From Ctena decussata (Eukaryota; Mollusca; Bivalvia; Lucinida; Lucinidae): a DNA stretch of 64,000 nt. The notes below the pieces were generated by a model. It had not been told where the DNA came from, searched no databases, and was given only the letters and a program-made list of their open reading frames with translations. Below, in pieces: positions 39,701 through 43,559 of the stretch. The position numbers were made by a program, and so were the translations under genes. The number at the start of each line of letters is the position of its first letter. Position 1 is the first letter of the stretch. The stretch lies in contig OZ022498.1 in assembly GCA_963989385.1 (NCBI GenBank), positions 2,239,501 to 2,303,500 on the forward strand. The letters are read 5' to 3'.

Positions 39701-40637
39701 CTGAGTCTTTGCTGGGTGCACATGCCACACATGCCACTTTGTTGGTTTTGTCGAGTCACAGCTCATCTGTGATCCTTCAGTACAGCAGTTTTTATAGGCC
39801 ACAATATGCTTTTTATGCAGACCAAACAGACATTACCTTGGGATTATCATCAAAATTCAATATTATCTGAATATCTGGCACTATGGAAGAACTTTTAGTA
39901 ACATCTCTACATGAGTCAGCACTAAATGCATGTGTGCTGGGTTTAAGATCAGTTCATCATATAATGGTGTCTGACTTGCATCCTGGACCCATTCTTTTTA
40001 AAGCCTAATAATCATTAGCTCAAGAATGTTGTCAGAAAAGGGTTTAAGTTTTCTAGTAAGTACCCATAAAATCAAGCTGAAGTAAGCCATTATTTTTTTG
40101 CTGAAAAAAATGTGCTCCTCATATTGCTGAGCATAAAACTGCAGTGTTTAGCATTTAATTCATTTCTATTTTTAAAAGTAGTATTTTATGAACTTTCACA
40201 ATATAATATGTTTGAAAATGTAATCTCTGGGTTACTAACAGTGTCTGTAGTTTTGAACAACCGAGTCCTGCAATTTATCATTCAATACTGCCCTAATCAG
40301 CCTACCCTGGGCTCAGCCAGCATAGGGAGACTTTTTCCCCTAAATCACCCTTCCCTATGCTGGCTGACTTCTCCCTATATTGAGCTGAGGGAGAAATTAT
40401 AATATAAAAAACAAATAAGGGAAATCCAAAATTTGGATGAAAACTTCTCTCTGAAATCCAGAAAATGTCGCAAAACTTCTTTGTTGAAAGCTCTGGGCTG
40501 ACCCTTGCTGAGTATCTGTAACAAATAAAGAACTACCTTACCTATGTTGTTGCTGAAACTTCCAAAGTTTGGTGTACACATCAAATGTTCTACCGAAGTA
40601 GGACTGCCATTGCTTGTGGCCATATTGAGGCAGATCC
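12192..40637 (-). CDS. SCAI: SCAI, suppressor of cancer cell invasion (13 visible exons, 5' end missing)
   Basis: Thirteen minus-strand exons join in phase into ~540 codons ending at TGA (12192-12194). They match most of vertebrate SCAI in order: DLPQYGHKQWQSYFGRTF, YGLKRWQIGEVASKIGQLYY, KRENPHKYLLYKP, LHPGDLYPYTRKPLFIIIDS, FGQPVVCLLSP, GNLFTLFLHCPLMAF and FIGDDFLRLLMLRF. In vertebrates SCAI is a nuclear cofactor that binds MRTF/SRF and represses their transcription, and it also takes part in DNA double-strand-break repair; the same role here is inferred. All twelve visible introns are GT-AG. The first visible exon starts with the last base of a split Arg codon, so ~60-80 N-terminal residues are missing; I searched the minus strand above 40637 by eye without finding them. 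The reading frame is intact. Introns are packed with MITEs and tandem-cored elements, several within 40 nt of splice sites. The 3' UTR end is unknown. Confidence 0.95.
12432..12640 (+). repeat. tRNA-derived SINE
   Basis: A-box TGGCTGAGTGGTTAGCA and B-box GGTTCGAGTCCCA spaced as in a tRNA, followed by a body ending near CTGAAATATTGTTGAAAAGG, a common bivalve SINE tail motif. It lies in the last SCAI intron, opposite to the gene. Confidence 0.65.
12977..13263. repeat. 58-bp minisatellite (5 copies) spanning a SCAI 5' splice site
   Basis: The motif CTACCTCACTTACCTTAAAG recurs at 12977, 13035, 13093, 13151 and 13209, period 58 bp. On the minus strand each unit contains the last ~40 nt of the SCAI exon plus its donor (CTTTAAG|GTAAGTGAGG), so the exon end was tandemly duplicated into the intron. 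Four copies keep GTAAG; the one at 12977 reads ATAAG. Confidence 0.92.
13222..13322 (-). CDS. SCAI: SCAI exon (FIGDDFLRLLMLRF)
   Basis: Acceptor TTGTATTTCAG|AC, donor AAG|GTAAGT. 101 nt; starts with two bases completing Asp, ends in phase 0. Encodes HSYMQFIGDDFLRLLMLRF then VFCYIVLILHRCFK, matching the conserved block before the C-terminus. The donor used is assumed to be the first of the duplicated ones; reading through gives a TAG stop after ~18 codons. Confidence 0.94.
13396..13609. repeat. Palindromic MITE, family P, copy 5
   Basis: GAGCCACGACACGAGAAAACC to GTCGCAGCTC, with a short deletion near the right end. It lies 74 bp upstream (in SCAI sense) of the acceptor at 13322. Confidence 0.8.
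13846..14043. repeat. MITE containing a family R core
   Basis: Outer ends ACCGTAATGACCCTAAATAT and AAATTTTAGAGTCATTATGGT are inverted; the middle holds family R text (CATTGTAGACCTGGATGATCAGGGTCTACAATG). Confidence 0.6.
14345..14530. repeat. Palindromic MITE, family F
   Basis: GAAATAATTTTTCCTTACCC...GATTAACA and its diverged complement ...TGTTAATC...AAGGAAAAATTATTCC. A 117-codon open frame crossing it (14256-14609) is explained by the repeat and is not called a gene. Confidence 0.6.
14900..15073 (-). CDS. SCAI: SCAI exon (GNLFTLFLHCPLMAF)
   Basis: Acceptor TTTTGCAG|AT, donor CTAG|GTAAGT; 174 nt. Encodes DQHQKGNLFTLFLHCPLMAF, then a helix region with MWDKCQNHIDKF and KLFVRSRNL. Matches vertebrate SCAI closely at the GxLFTLFLxxPLMAF block. 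Confidence 0.95.
15117..15255. repeat. MITE family Q left half and simple repeats
   Basis: TGAGGATTATTCTGAGATAC...AAACATTGTGACCC is half of family Q, followed by C-rich and ACACAC/ACCAAC low-complexity sequence to ~15255. Confidence 0.5.
15455..16606 (+). mobile_element. Tandem-cored element H1 (ends GCTCGCCTGAA/TTCAGGCGAGC)
   Basis: 5' end CAAGAGCTGTCACCTGACAG is a hairpin, followed by CATAGCTCGCCTGAA. The core has about four units of ~165-180 bp, each with CATGACCTTGA-CA-TCAAGGTCA. Then come GACGCGGACGC repeats and the 3' hairpin CCTGAACTTTCGTTCAGGCGAGCTAAAAA. The architecture resembles non-autonomous Helentron-derived (HINE/pearl-like) elements; no protein is encoded. Short versions of the same end family lie at 25286 and 40675. 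Confidence 0.8.
15669..15712 (+). repeat. 44-bp poly-G tract
   Basis: An uninterrupted run of 44 G inside the H1 core, at the position where sister units carry GGGGTGGGGG. Possible G-quadruplex; length may be a sequencing or assembly artefact. Confidence 0.9.
17265..17419 (-). CDS. SCAI: SCAI exon (LHPGDLYPYTRKPLFIIIDS)
   Basis: Acceptor GATTCCAG|TTTACATCC, donor ACCAG|GTAAGA; 155 nt. Encodes the family's best conserved block, LHPGDLYPYTRKPLFIIIDS then FPNLFGQPVVCLLSP. Only 22 intronic bases separate the acceptor from a family P MITE (17442-17642), so the branch point is likely within the MITE. Confidence 0.96.
17442..17642. repeat. Palindromic MITE, family P, copy 6
   Basis: GAACCGCAACACAAGAAAACC to TGTCATGGCTC, centre shortened. 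It directly abuts the polypyrimidine region of the SCAI exon ending at 17419. Confidence 0.8.
17765..18050. repeat. Family R MITE interrupted by a family P fragment
   Basis: Family R text (GCAGTAATGTGTTCAAAAGA...TCTGATCTAGGCCTGCAC) surrounds a deleted family P copy at 17876-17971 that keeps both outer ends (ACCAACAAAGTGGCATG and CCATGTCGTGGCT). A nested insertion. Confidence 0.6.
18399..19973 (+). mobile_element. Tandem-cored element H2 (ends GCTCACCTGAG/CTCAGGTGAGC)
   Basis: 5' hairpin AGGTCCATGATGGACCT then TTGCTCACCTGAG. The core has two arrays: about seven ~147-bp units (TTTCATGAAGATTGGA..., TGACCTAGTGACCTAG) and three ~150-bp units (TTTTAGCTCTGGTGGCCATTTTG). Then come GGACGGACGGAC and the 3' hairpin GAACACTTCGTGCTCAGGTGAGCTAAAAA, partly non-complementary. 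No coding capacity. Same ends as H4, H7 and H9. Confidence 0.85.
20249..20345 (-). CDS. SCAI: SCAI exon (DLGGVVTNSRRDGEG)
   Basis: Acceptor TATCTACAG|CTGCC, donor CATTG|GTAAAC; 97 nt. Encodes AYDLGGVVTNSRRDGEG...LKEMHC, aligning with the vertebrate DFGGVLTNSNRD...KEMHC region; the middle is variable. Joins in phase with both neighbours. Confidence 0.92.
20346..20879. other. SCAI intron sequence
   Basis: AT-rich; near 20540 it holds TCTGGATTTGTTTTGGAAGAG, a fragment of the repeat also seen near 7.87, 13.7 and 39.1 kb. Nothing else recognised. Confidence 0.4.
20880..21142 (-). repeat. tRNA-derived SINE, full length
   Basis: On the minus strand: head GAGCTGTGTAGCGCAGTCGG (A box) and CAGGTTCGATACCCAG (B box), a body with GGGTCTAAGCCTGC and GACCGTCCTGACATGACCATAG, and an AAACAAACAAAC tail. 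Body fragments recur at 1742-1885 and 33225-33312. Confidence 0.75.
21276..21456 (-). CDS. SCAI: SCAI exon (KRENPHKYLLYKPTYSQL)
   Basis: Acceptor GTTGTAG|GAAAATGG, donor GATG|GTAAGT; 181 nt. Encodes ENGDRPSKRENPHKYLLYKP, then TYSQLNTFLASGFKELPPNG and AMLLYISADG, strongly matching SCAI. Confidence 0.95.
21530..22658. repeat. MITE family K split by element H3
   Basis: Left part TGGACCCTCTTTATAAACG...GAACAATGAAGCCATT (to 21627) and right part AATGATGTTATAGAGAACTTTGCTG...GTGGGTTGACTG match the unbroken copy at 10165-10327. Confidence 0.7.
21628..22603 (+). mobile_element. Tandem-cored element H3 (ends GTCGCACCTGC/GCAGGTGCGAC)
   Basis: A CAAGA start with hairpin ATTCCGCGGAA lies at 21740, then TATGTCGCACCTGC. 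Core units carry TTTTTAGTAACGGTGG and CAGCCATCTTGGATG. It ends with GACGGACGGAC and the hairpin GCACCTTGCTAAAGCAGGTGCGACAAAAA. Comparison with the empty family K copy fixes the 3' end near 22603 and puts the left break at 21628, ~110 bp before CAAGA; whether 21628-21739 belongs to the element is open. Confidence 0.75.
22947..24706 (+). mobile_element. Tandem-cored element H4 with X-box-bearing core
   Basis: 5' hairpin AGGGCCAATGGCCCT then ATATCGCTCACCTGAG. The core has about ten ~160-bp units, each with AAGTCAATGGAAACT-like text and a GTTGCCATRGCAACC palindrome. 3' end: GGACGGATGACGGACGACG, then GAGCCTTCGGCTCAGGTGAGCTAAAAAA. It ends ~50 bp downstream (in + coordinates, before) of the SCAI exon at 24756-24878. 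Confidence 0.85.
24756..24878 (-). CDS. SCAI: SCAI exon (VKFSELTLDMFRMLQTLERE)
   Basis: Acceptor TTACTTCAG|GTAAAG, donor CATTT|GTAAGT; 123 nt, phase 0 both ends. Encodes VKFSELTLDMFRMLQTLERE and a variable tail. The conserved half matches vertebrate SCAI almost exactly. Confidence 0.95.
25130..25206. repeat. Palindromic MITE fragment (CAAACAGTG arms)
   Basis: CAAACAGTGAAAATCCAGAT and its complement surround GACGGCTCATAATGAGCTGTC. Related to the TTAA-ended copy at 38354-38564. Confidence 0.6.
25286..25437 (+). mobile_element. Compact tandem-cored element H5 (152 bp, no core array)
   Basis: Ends CAAGACCTGTCACCAGGACAGG / ATAGCTCGCCTGA and CCTGAACTTCGTTCAGGCGAGCTAAAA are those of H1, but only ~90 bp including ACGCCAACGCCGACG lies between. 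Near-identical to H8 (40675-40847). Probably a minimal mobile or core-less form. Confidence 0.8.
25545..25600. repeat. MITE family S fragment
   Basis: AAAATGGCAGAGCTGCTTCC and CCCATTCACTTTC match one end of family S. Confidence 0.45.
25676..27549 (+). mobile_element. Tandem-cored element H6 (ends TATACCCCC/GGGGTATA)
   Basis: 5' CTAGAGCATGTGAGCAGGGGCTCAC hairpin then GTATACCCCC. The core has eleven ~155-bp units marked by ACAACTAGTCATACCCAA and GGTTCCTGAGAAATC. The last unit is followed by a duplicated AACATACACACAAACATATAAACGG...ATATACCCCC segment. 3' hairpin TATACTTCGTATACCGGGGTATAATT. Same architecture as H1-H5 with unrelated ends and core. Confidence 0.75.
27779..28646. repeat. Long foldback with ~300-bp arms and TTAA ends, family Y
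   Basis: TTAAGGTGGTGAT at 27779 and its complement ending at 28646 start arms that match for ~300 bp with gaps, including AAGGAAAGATCAAAGGGTAA and GCGAGCTAGCAATTATTT. The TTAA termini suggest a piggyBac-type target. The right TTAA is shared with the adjoining family S MITE. Confidence 0.8.
28643..28958. repeat. MITE family S, internally duplicated
   Basis: Starts TTAAGGAGAATGGGCACAAC; the TTTCCAGTAAGAGTTGA / GGAAAGAAT...CTCCTATA centre is present twice. Its right end stops about 8 nt inside the intron after the donor of the SCAI exon 28966-29118. Confidence 0.7.
28966..29118 (-). CDS. SCAI: SCAI exon (ADNLISVVDVDASSIVVSHR)
   Basis: Acceptor TTTTTCAG|GCTGAC, donor GAACAG|GTAATG; 153 nt, phase 0. 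Encodes ADNLISVVDVDASSIVVSHR, then LTPLNTPPLEK and IIIVGNSSEQ, aligning with vertebrate ADPVMVLNDDNTIVILSNR and IIGNCNNQ. Flanked on both sides by MITEs at about 8 and 19 nt. Confidence 0.94.
29138..29363. repeat. Palindromic MITE, family P, copy 8
   Basis: GAGTCACAACATGACAAACCC to TGTGGCGGCTC. It begins only 19 intronic bases before the acceptor of the SCAI exon at 29118. Confidence 0.85.
29440..32802 (+). mobile_element. Tandem-cored element H7, 3.4 kb
   Basis: 5' hairpin AGGACCAATGGTCCT then GTAGCTCACCTGA. About seven ~455-bp units start near ACTATGATGGGC (29757 to 32480). Each holds GGTCAAGGTCAATGCAAGGTCA, TGACCTTGACCT and GGCCATCTTGGTCATGTGACC. The end is GACGGACGGACGACGG and the hairpin GAGCCTTCGGCTCAGGTGAGCTAAAAA. 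Units at 30.9-32.3 kb are nearly identical, implying recent array turnover. Confidence 0.88.
32803..33224. other. SCAI intron, unassigned
   Basis: AT-rich; nothing recognised. Confidence 0.4.
33225..33312 (-). repeat. SINE 3' fragment
   Basis: GTTTAACGTCCAAGGTAAAC and AGCTATGGTCATGTCGGGAT match the body of the SINE at 20880-21142. Confidence 0.6.
33440..33525. repeat. MITE family Q, half copy
   Basis: ATGAGGGGTCACAACACATAG then ATGGAGAAA...AATCCC matches the right half of family Q. Confidence 0.5.
33552..33650 (-). CDS. SCAI: SCAI exon (YEPEDQMEWNLVLGEIKAFIE)
   Basis: Acceptor TTTTGTCAG|GAGCTGG, donor ATTGAG|GTAACA; 99 nt, phase 0. Encodes ELAKQIDDYTGTYEPED then QMEWNLVLGEIKAFIE, matching vertebrate EDQVEWNLVLQEVAAFIE. 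Confidence 0.95.
33651..34501. other. SCAI intron, unassigned
   Basis: AT-rich sequence with a family R-like scrap near 34310-34410 (GCATTACTCCTTTGTAAAAC) and a poly-T run at ~34451-34475. Confidence 0.4.
34502..34702. repeat. MITE, family V
   Basis: Ends GGGCCCGGTTGTTCGAAGC and GTTTTGAACAACCAGGCC are inverted; the interior is AT-rich. A related left end occurs at 38641. It lies ~20 bp from the SCAI donor at 34722. Confidence 0.65.
34722..34818 (-). CDS. SCAI: SCAI exon (YARFIVVCLLLKKMKLVRDL)
   Basis: Acceptor TTTGTAG|GCCAG, donor GAGA|GTAAGT; 97 nt. Encodes PDLMVKKLRF then YARFIVVCLLLKKMKLVRDL, near-identical to vertebrate SCAI. Confidence 0.95.
34858..35064. repeat. Tigger/pogo-like palindromic MITE, family U
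   Basis: Ends TACAGTCAACTCTCGATATC and GATATCGGGAGTTGACTGTA, centre AAATTTTCTGGTACCAGAAAATTT. The terminal sequence fits pogo/Tigger-type elements with TA targets. Confidence 0.7.
35200..35510. repeat. Degenerate tandem core, two units
   Basis: GGCAAGGGCAGATAGCCCT (35260) and GGCAAGGGCAGATAACCCT (35412), each followed by CATTTCTGTGAAGTTTC: period ~150 bp. Style like the tandem-cored elements but without recognisable ends. Confidence 0.45.
35741..35892. repeat. MITE family Q, shortened
   Basis: AAACATTGTGACCCCTCATT, GAACCGTCTCACAATGTATG and ATCCCTTCTTATCAGAGC; part of the right arm is deleted. Confidence 0.6.
35918..36016 (-). CDS. SCAI: SCAI exon (LRTSETNYLNESFSFYSAIR)
   Basis: Acceptor TTATTTCAG|TTTACG, donor GAAAG|GTAATT; 99 nt. 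Encodes LRTSETNYLNESFSFYSAIR and MRAYYSKASKEE, matching vertebrate LRTSETSYLNEAFSFYSAIR. Confidence 0.96.
36115..36235. repeat. MITE family S, partial
   Basis: GGGGGTCTACTCTTAAAG...GTAACTTCCCCTAAAGGTG and right end CCCATTCACCTTAA. Confidence 0.55.
36318..36545. repeat. Palindromic MITE, family P, copy 9
   Basis: GAGCCAGGACACGACAAAAC to GTGTCTTCGCTC; an arm deletion near 36375. Confidence 0.8.
36589..36826. repeat. Palindromic MITE, family P, copy 10
   Basis: GAGCCGCGATACGACTCAACC to AAGTCCTAGCTC; full length, 43 bp from copy 9. Confidence 0.85.
37195..37330. repeat. MITE family Q, diverged
   Basis: GCATGTTGTGGTCCCCCAG / CTGAGGGGCCACAACATG arms around AGAACCACTTCA. Confidence 0.55.
37370..37790. 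repeat. Family R MITE copies, adjoining
   Basis: Two units: one at ~37430-37520 (GTTATGCGTCCAAAAATGG) and one at ~37660-37770 with the palindrome CAGACTGCTCCTGATGGAGCAGTCTG and GTAGACCC/GGGTCTAC. Confidence 0.6.
37791..37897. repeat. Palindromic MITE, family P, right half (copy 11)
   Basis: CTTTAAGCGCAAAGCGATAA to ATGCCACAGCTC: only the right arm remains, fused to family R on the left. Confidence 0.7.
37994..38233. repeat. MITE family S, best copy, TTAA ends
   Basis: TTAAGGTGAATAGAAACACT to GATACACCTTAA; centre AAGGAAAGAATTTGCTCCCA / GAGCAAATTCTTTCCTTAA. Both ends are TTAA, as expected for a piggyBac-mobilised MITE. Confidence 0.75.
38354..38564. repeat. Palindromic MITE with TTAA ends
   Basis: TTAACCCTTAATGCGCCAAAA and TTTTTGGCGCTTTAAGGGTTAA; the centre GCAAACAGTGTAGATTCAGATGAGG and its complement form a hairpin. 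Confidence 0.7.
38641..38822. repeat. MITE, family W, beside a family V end
   Basis: GGGCCCGGTGGTTCAAGG (family V-like) then CCAGGGCTGGAAAATTCCACT; the complement GAATTTTCCAGTCCTGG closes at ~38819. GACGAGTGG motifs lie on both arms. Confidence 0.6.
38887..38973 (-). CDS. SCAI: SCAI exon (YGLKRWQIGEVASKIGQLYY)
   Basis: Acceptor CTTTTCAG|ACAAAT, donor TATTA|GTGAGT; 87 nt. Encodes QILDTK then YGLKRWQIGEVASKIGQLYY, nearly identical to vertebrate SCAI. Confidence 0.96.
39027..39215. repeat. Dispersed repeat, family J
   Basis: Two related units (CTAGATTTTTCGGATTTGTTTTGGAAAGG and TTTAGATATTTGGGATTATTC) with CTTATAAGACGG text. Fragments near 7.87, 13.7 and 20.55 kb. Confidence 0.45.
39223..39363. 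repeat. Palindromic MITE, family T, complete
   Basis: CGGAGGTTATAAAACTTGAG to CTCAAGTTTTACAACCTCGG; the inner arms (CTGATTGGCTGCTTCCGAGC and complement) are perfect. Each arm has a CAGCCAATCAG CCAAT motif. Confidence 0.85.
39463..39764. repeat. Family Q fragment followed by family P copy 12
   Basis: ATTAAAACATATATTGTGACACCTCATT (39470-39500) is a family Q piece. Family P occupies 39518-39764 (GAGCTGCGATACGAC to AGTCACAGCTC) with a small ACATGCCAC duplication near 39720. Confidence 0.75.
40284..40505. repeat. MITE, family X
   Basis: ATCAGCCTACCCTGGGCTCAGCC at the left, AGCTCTGGGCTGACCC at the right, with CAGAAAATGTCGCAAAACTTC inside, as at 41044-41190. An inner GCCAGCATAGGGAG / CTCCCTATGCTGGC-like palindrome is present. 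Confidence 0.55.
40542..40637 (-). CDS. SCAI: SCAI first visible exon (DLPQYGHKQWQSYFGRTF)
   Basis: Acceptor ATTTTCAG|GGATCTG, donor CATAG|GTAAGG; 96 nt. Begins with the last base of a split codon, then DLPQYGHKQWQSYFGRTF and DVYTKLWKFQQQH, near-identical to vertebrate SCAI. About 60-80 residues should precede it. Confidence 0.95.
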
Positions 40638-40674
40638 CTGAAAATACATTAAATATGGGTGACTGTGACATAAA

Positions 40675-40847
40675 CAAGACCTGTCACCACGACAGGATAG
40701 CTCGCCTGACAGCGCCTTGCCCATCACATAAAAAACTTTAACGTAAAACTTTAACATTCTGCAAACGCCACCGCCGCCGCCGCCAACACCTACGCCAACG
40801 CCAGGGGTAGTACTATAGCTCTTCCTGAACTTCATTCAGGTGAGCTA
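40675..40847 (+). mobile_element. Compact tandem-cored element H8 (173 bp)
   Basis: CAAGACCTGTCACCACGACAGG, ATAGCTCGCCTGACAGCGCC, a short GCCGCCGCCGCC/ACGCCAACGCC part, and CCTGAACTTCATTCAGGTGAGCTAAAA. It starts 37 bp upstream of the SCAI acceptor at 40637. Confidence 0.8.
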
Positions 40848-40854
40848 AAAACTA

Positions 40855-41035
40855 AACACTTGGGACACTTAAACCAATTACCACAACTGTCCTGAAAATT
40901 GAACAATTTGCTTTTTTCTTGCAGCAATGTGTCTGTTAGACGCAGATGGGAAGACAAACAATGCAGACCCTGAACAGTCTGATCTGGGTCTGCACAGTTT
41001 TCTCAGACCTATCTGTCTCAATGAAGCTTTTACAT
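40855..41035. repeat. MITE family R, one copy
   Basis: GCAGCAATGTGTCTGTTAGACGCAGATGG, AACAATGCAGACCCTGA, TCTGATCTGGGTCTGCAC and ACCTATCTGTCTCA. Confidence 0.55.
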
Positions 41036-41043
41036 TACTGCAC

Positions 41044-41190
41044 AGGGGTCAGCCTAGGGGGAGAACTGGGAGAAATAGTCTCCCTAAGCTGACCAATTTC
41101 TCCCAATTGAATTTGGAATGAAACTTCACCCTGAAATTCAGAAAATGTCGCAAAACTTCTGTCTGAGAGGCCTAAGCTGACCCCTGACTA
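41044..41190. repeat. MITE, family X, second copy
   Basis: CAGGGGTCAGCCTAGG to CCTAAGCTGACCCCTG, with CAGAAAATGTCGCAAAACTTC shared with 40284-40505. Confidence 0.65.
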
Positions 41191-41659
41191 CTGGCCAGGG
41201 CATTCGAAATGCGTCCCCAAATGTATGGACGTCAGTAACTGGTTATGTGATTTTGATAGGAGCTGTGGCTTCAAGTTGCTTGACAATCAAAGGCCATAAC
41301 TCAGATAGAAAGCATCTAATCACTGTAAAAGTGGGTCCAAATTCCTGTTGTAAGCTATTAGCAGATGGACAGATCATGGCCATGATGGAAGAAAGCATCC
41401 TGACCATTATGAAGTATGATCCATTTTCAATGATAAAAACAATTTATTGAAAGTCTGTTGAAAATAATGGATGTCTGAAATACTAAATACGGAATACAGA
41501 ATAAAGCAATTCAGCTACAAAGGCTTATCCCTTTGTGATATAGGCTTACTTGACAAAATATCTGATGTTGAAAGCCCAAATTCCAAACATATCAGGCATC
41601 TTAAATGCTTCATTATCCCAAATTTTATATTTAAATGTAAATTCATTTCTCTAGCTATA
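41191..41659. other. unassigned sequence
   Basis: No gene or repeat recognised; short open frames here show no protein-family signature. Confidence 0.4.
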
Positions 41660-41703
41660 TTTATACTCCCGTTATTTGGTCTGCAGACCAAATACTTTCT
41701 CAT
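41660..41703 (+). repeat. Direct repeat with ATTTGGTCTGCAGACCAAAT
   Basis: TATACTCCCGTT, the palindrome and ACTTTCTCA recur at 43467-43510 (with CCGCGG centre), flanking the Tc1-ended element. Confidence 0.6.
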
Positions 41704-41708
41704 TTACA

Positions 41709-41955
41709 CAAGAGGCCCATGATGGCCCTGGATCGCTCACTTGAGTATCCTGTGAAATTAACCTCAGAGACATCCATACCTATGACAGAGTTTCACAAAG
41801 ATTCAATGGAAAATGAACCCTTTGTGTAACTAAGGTTTTTCTAAGATTTAACCCAATGACCAAGTTTTTGACCCCCACATGACCCAGTTTCAAACCTGGT
41901 CTAGATTTCTTGGATATATACATTCTGACAAAGTTACATGAACATCGGATCAAAG
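41709..41955 (+). mobile_element. Tandem-cored element H9, 5' fragment
   Basis: CAAGAGGCCCATGATGGCCCT hairpin, ATCGCTCACTTGAG and about 1.5 units of the H2 core (TGACCCAGTTTCAAACCTGG, CATTCTGACAAAGTT). It is cut off where the family G MITE starts. Confidence 0.75.
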
Positions 41956-42097
41956 AGAACTATAATGTTTTCAGAACTTGTAAACAAGCAATCAAAGGAA
42001 TAAACCGGTAAAAATATGTGCGCTAATAATCATATGCCTCAGAAATTCCCATGATGTGCTCTTACCGGGCATGTGCACTAATTAGGTTGAATACGGT
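41951..42097 (-). repeat. MITE family G, partial copy
   Basis: Read on the minus strand it starts CCGTATTCAACCTAATTAGTGC and aligns for ~140 bp with the left part of 60938-61325. Confidence 0.7.
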
Positions 42098-42240
42098 ATC
42101 TGTCCTTTAGAATGTTCCCCAAAATCTACCATGTGCCATTTTATAAAATAAAAGATTCCACAAAGAAACTCTTTTCCCGAAGAATCTTCCTCTTGCAAGC
42201 ACTGATGAATTAAAGTATCTCTCTCTATATATATATATTA

Positions 42241-43463
42241 TATACTCGAGGACTTTAAAACCGCCTCACCTGAAACAAATTGAAATGCTGCATTGTTTTA
42301 TTACCAGCTAAAATAAAACTAATGATAAATAAAACTGCATAGATACATGTATATCAAATGCATGAGATAATCATCAGTACAATCTATGAATTAAAAATAT
42401 TTAAATACACGTGACAAAGATACAAAGGTGTTTTAAAACATGAGATTTTCACCAAAATAGTTATAATGCACCGCCTGAATGCTTATCAGAGTATAATGTA
42501 GTTTCCGTCTTCCGCTATATTTCAACAATTACTGAATTGAAGTGAGGTAAACACATGCTCTTGGAATGCAATAATGGCATTTTAAACATGGCACTGAACT
42601 TCGAAACCGACAATAAATTCACTCAAACAGTATTTTACGGCTCATAGTGATTTACTCTAGAACTGTGTGTAGTTAAAATGTGAATGTTAGAGTCTGTTAA
42701 GAACGGAATCATTGACGCTGACGTCATTTACTGCGCTGATAAACAGACGGTTGGTGCCACTATCATCAAATTACCCACTGATGTTGACAGATGCTTAGAG
42801 AGTAAATCTGTAAGATGTTTGTATTGGATGCTGTTCATGTGAAGAGTAAAACGTCAAATTACGTTATTTTCCAGAAAATCACTTTTTTGAGATTCCAATT
42901 TGTGTGTTCCAGTTTTCGATTTCAGCTCTATGACAGCACATAAAATCATGGCCACTTTAATTTTGTGTTTTTACTGCAGCAGAGCTCTAGATAAGAGGGC
43001 GTATTTGATGATAATTAAGGATAATTTTTCTTATTTCTCATCGAAACCATATGTTGTGACCCCTCATCTGAACCCTCTCGTCGAGACGGTTCAGATGAGG
43101 GGTCACAACATATGTTTTTATGCAGAATTAACAAAAATTATCCCTAATTATCACCAAATACGCCCTCTTATCTAGAGCTCTGCTGCAGGGTATCTTTCCC
43201 GGCAATGCTGGGATTGACTTCAATGGTTGCAACTTTAAAGACATTTTAAGTAAAGTTAAGGGGAAGTGCCGTTGACCGGTTTAGTGCTAAGGTCTCCAGG
43301 GATGACATAAATTCTTGAAATGTCTTTAATCTAATCAATTTTACAATTTCCCCTTTTCTATTTCTAAAAAATAATTGCTAATAAAACCTAGTCATATTTA
43401 AATGTGGAATGACTAAAATACATCTCATTTTGGGGTGAGGCGTTTTTAAAGTCCTTGAGTATA
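42241..43463. mobile_element. Non-autonomous element with the Tc1 TIRs
   Basis: TATACTCGAGGACTTTAAAA at 42241 and TTTTTAAAGTCCTTGAGTATA ending at 43463 match the 2076-3592 transposon's TIRs with one mismatch per end. The interior is unrelated to that transposon and encodes no transposase, so it would depend on one supplied in trans. A complete family Q MITE is nested inside. Confidence 0.88.
42981..43181. repeat. Palindromic MITE, family Q, nested copy
   Basis: AGAGCTCTAGATAAGAGGGC to CCCTCTTATCTAGAGCTCT, centre GTGACCCCTCATCTGAACC and complement. Flanked by GCAG/CTGC. Confidence 0.85.
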
Positions 43464-43559
43464 TATACATGTACTCCCATTATTTGGTCCGCGGACCAAA
43501 TACTTTCTCATGTCAACAAAATACTAAAGTAATGCAGAATCGAAAACTATTGTTTGATA

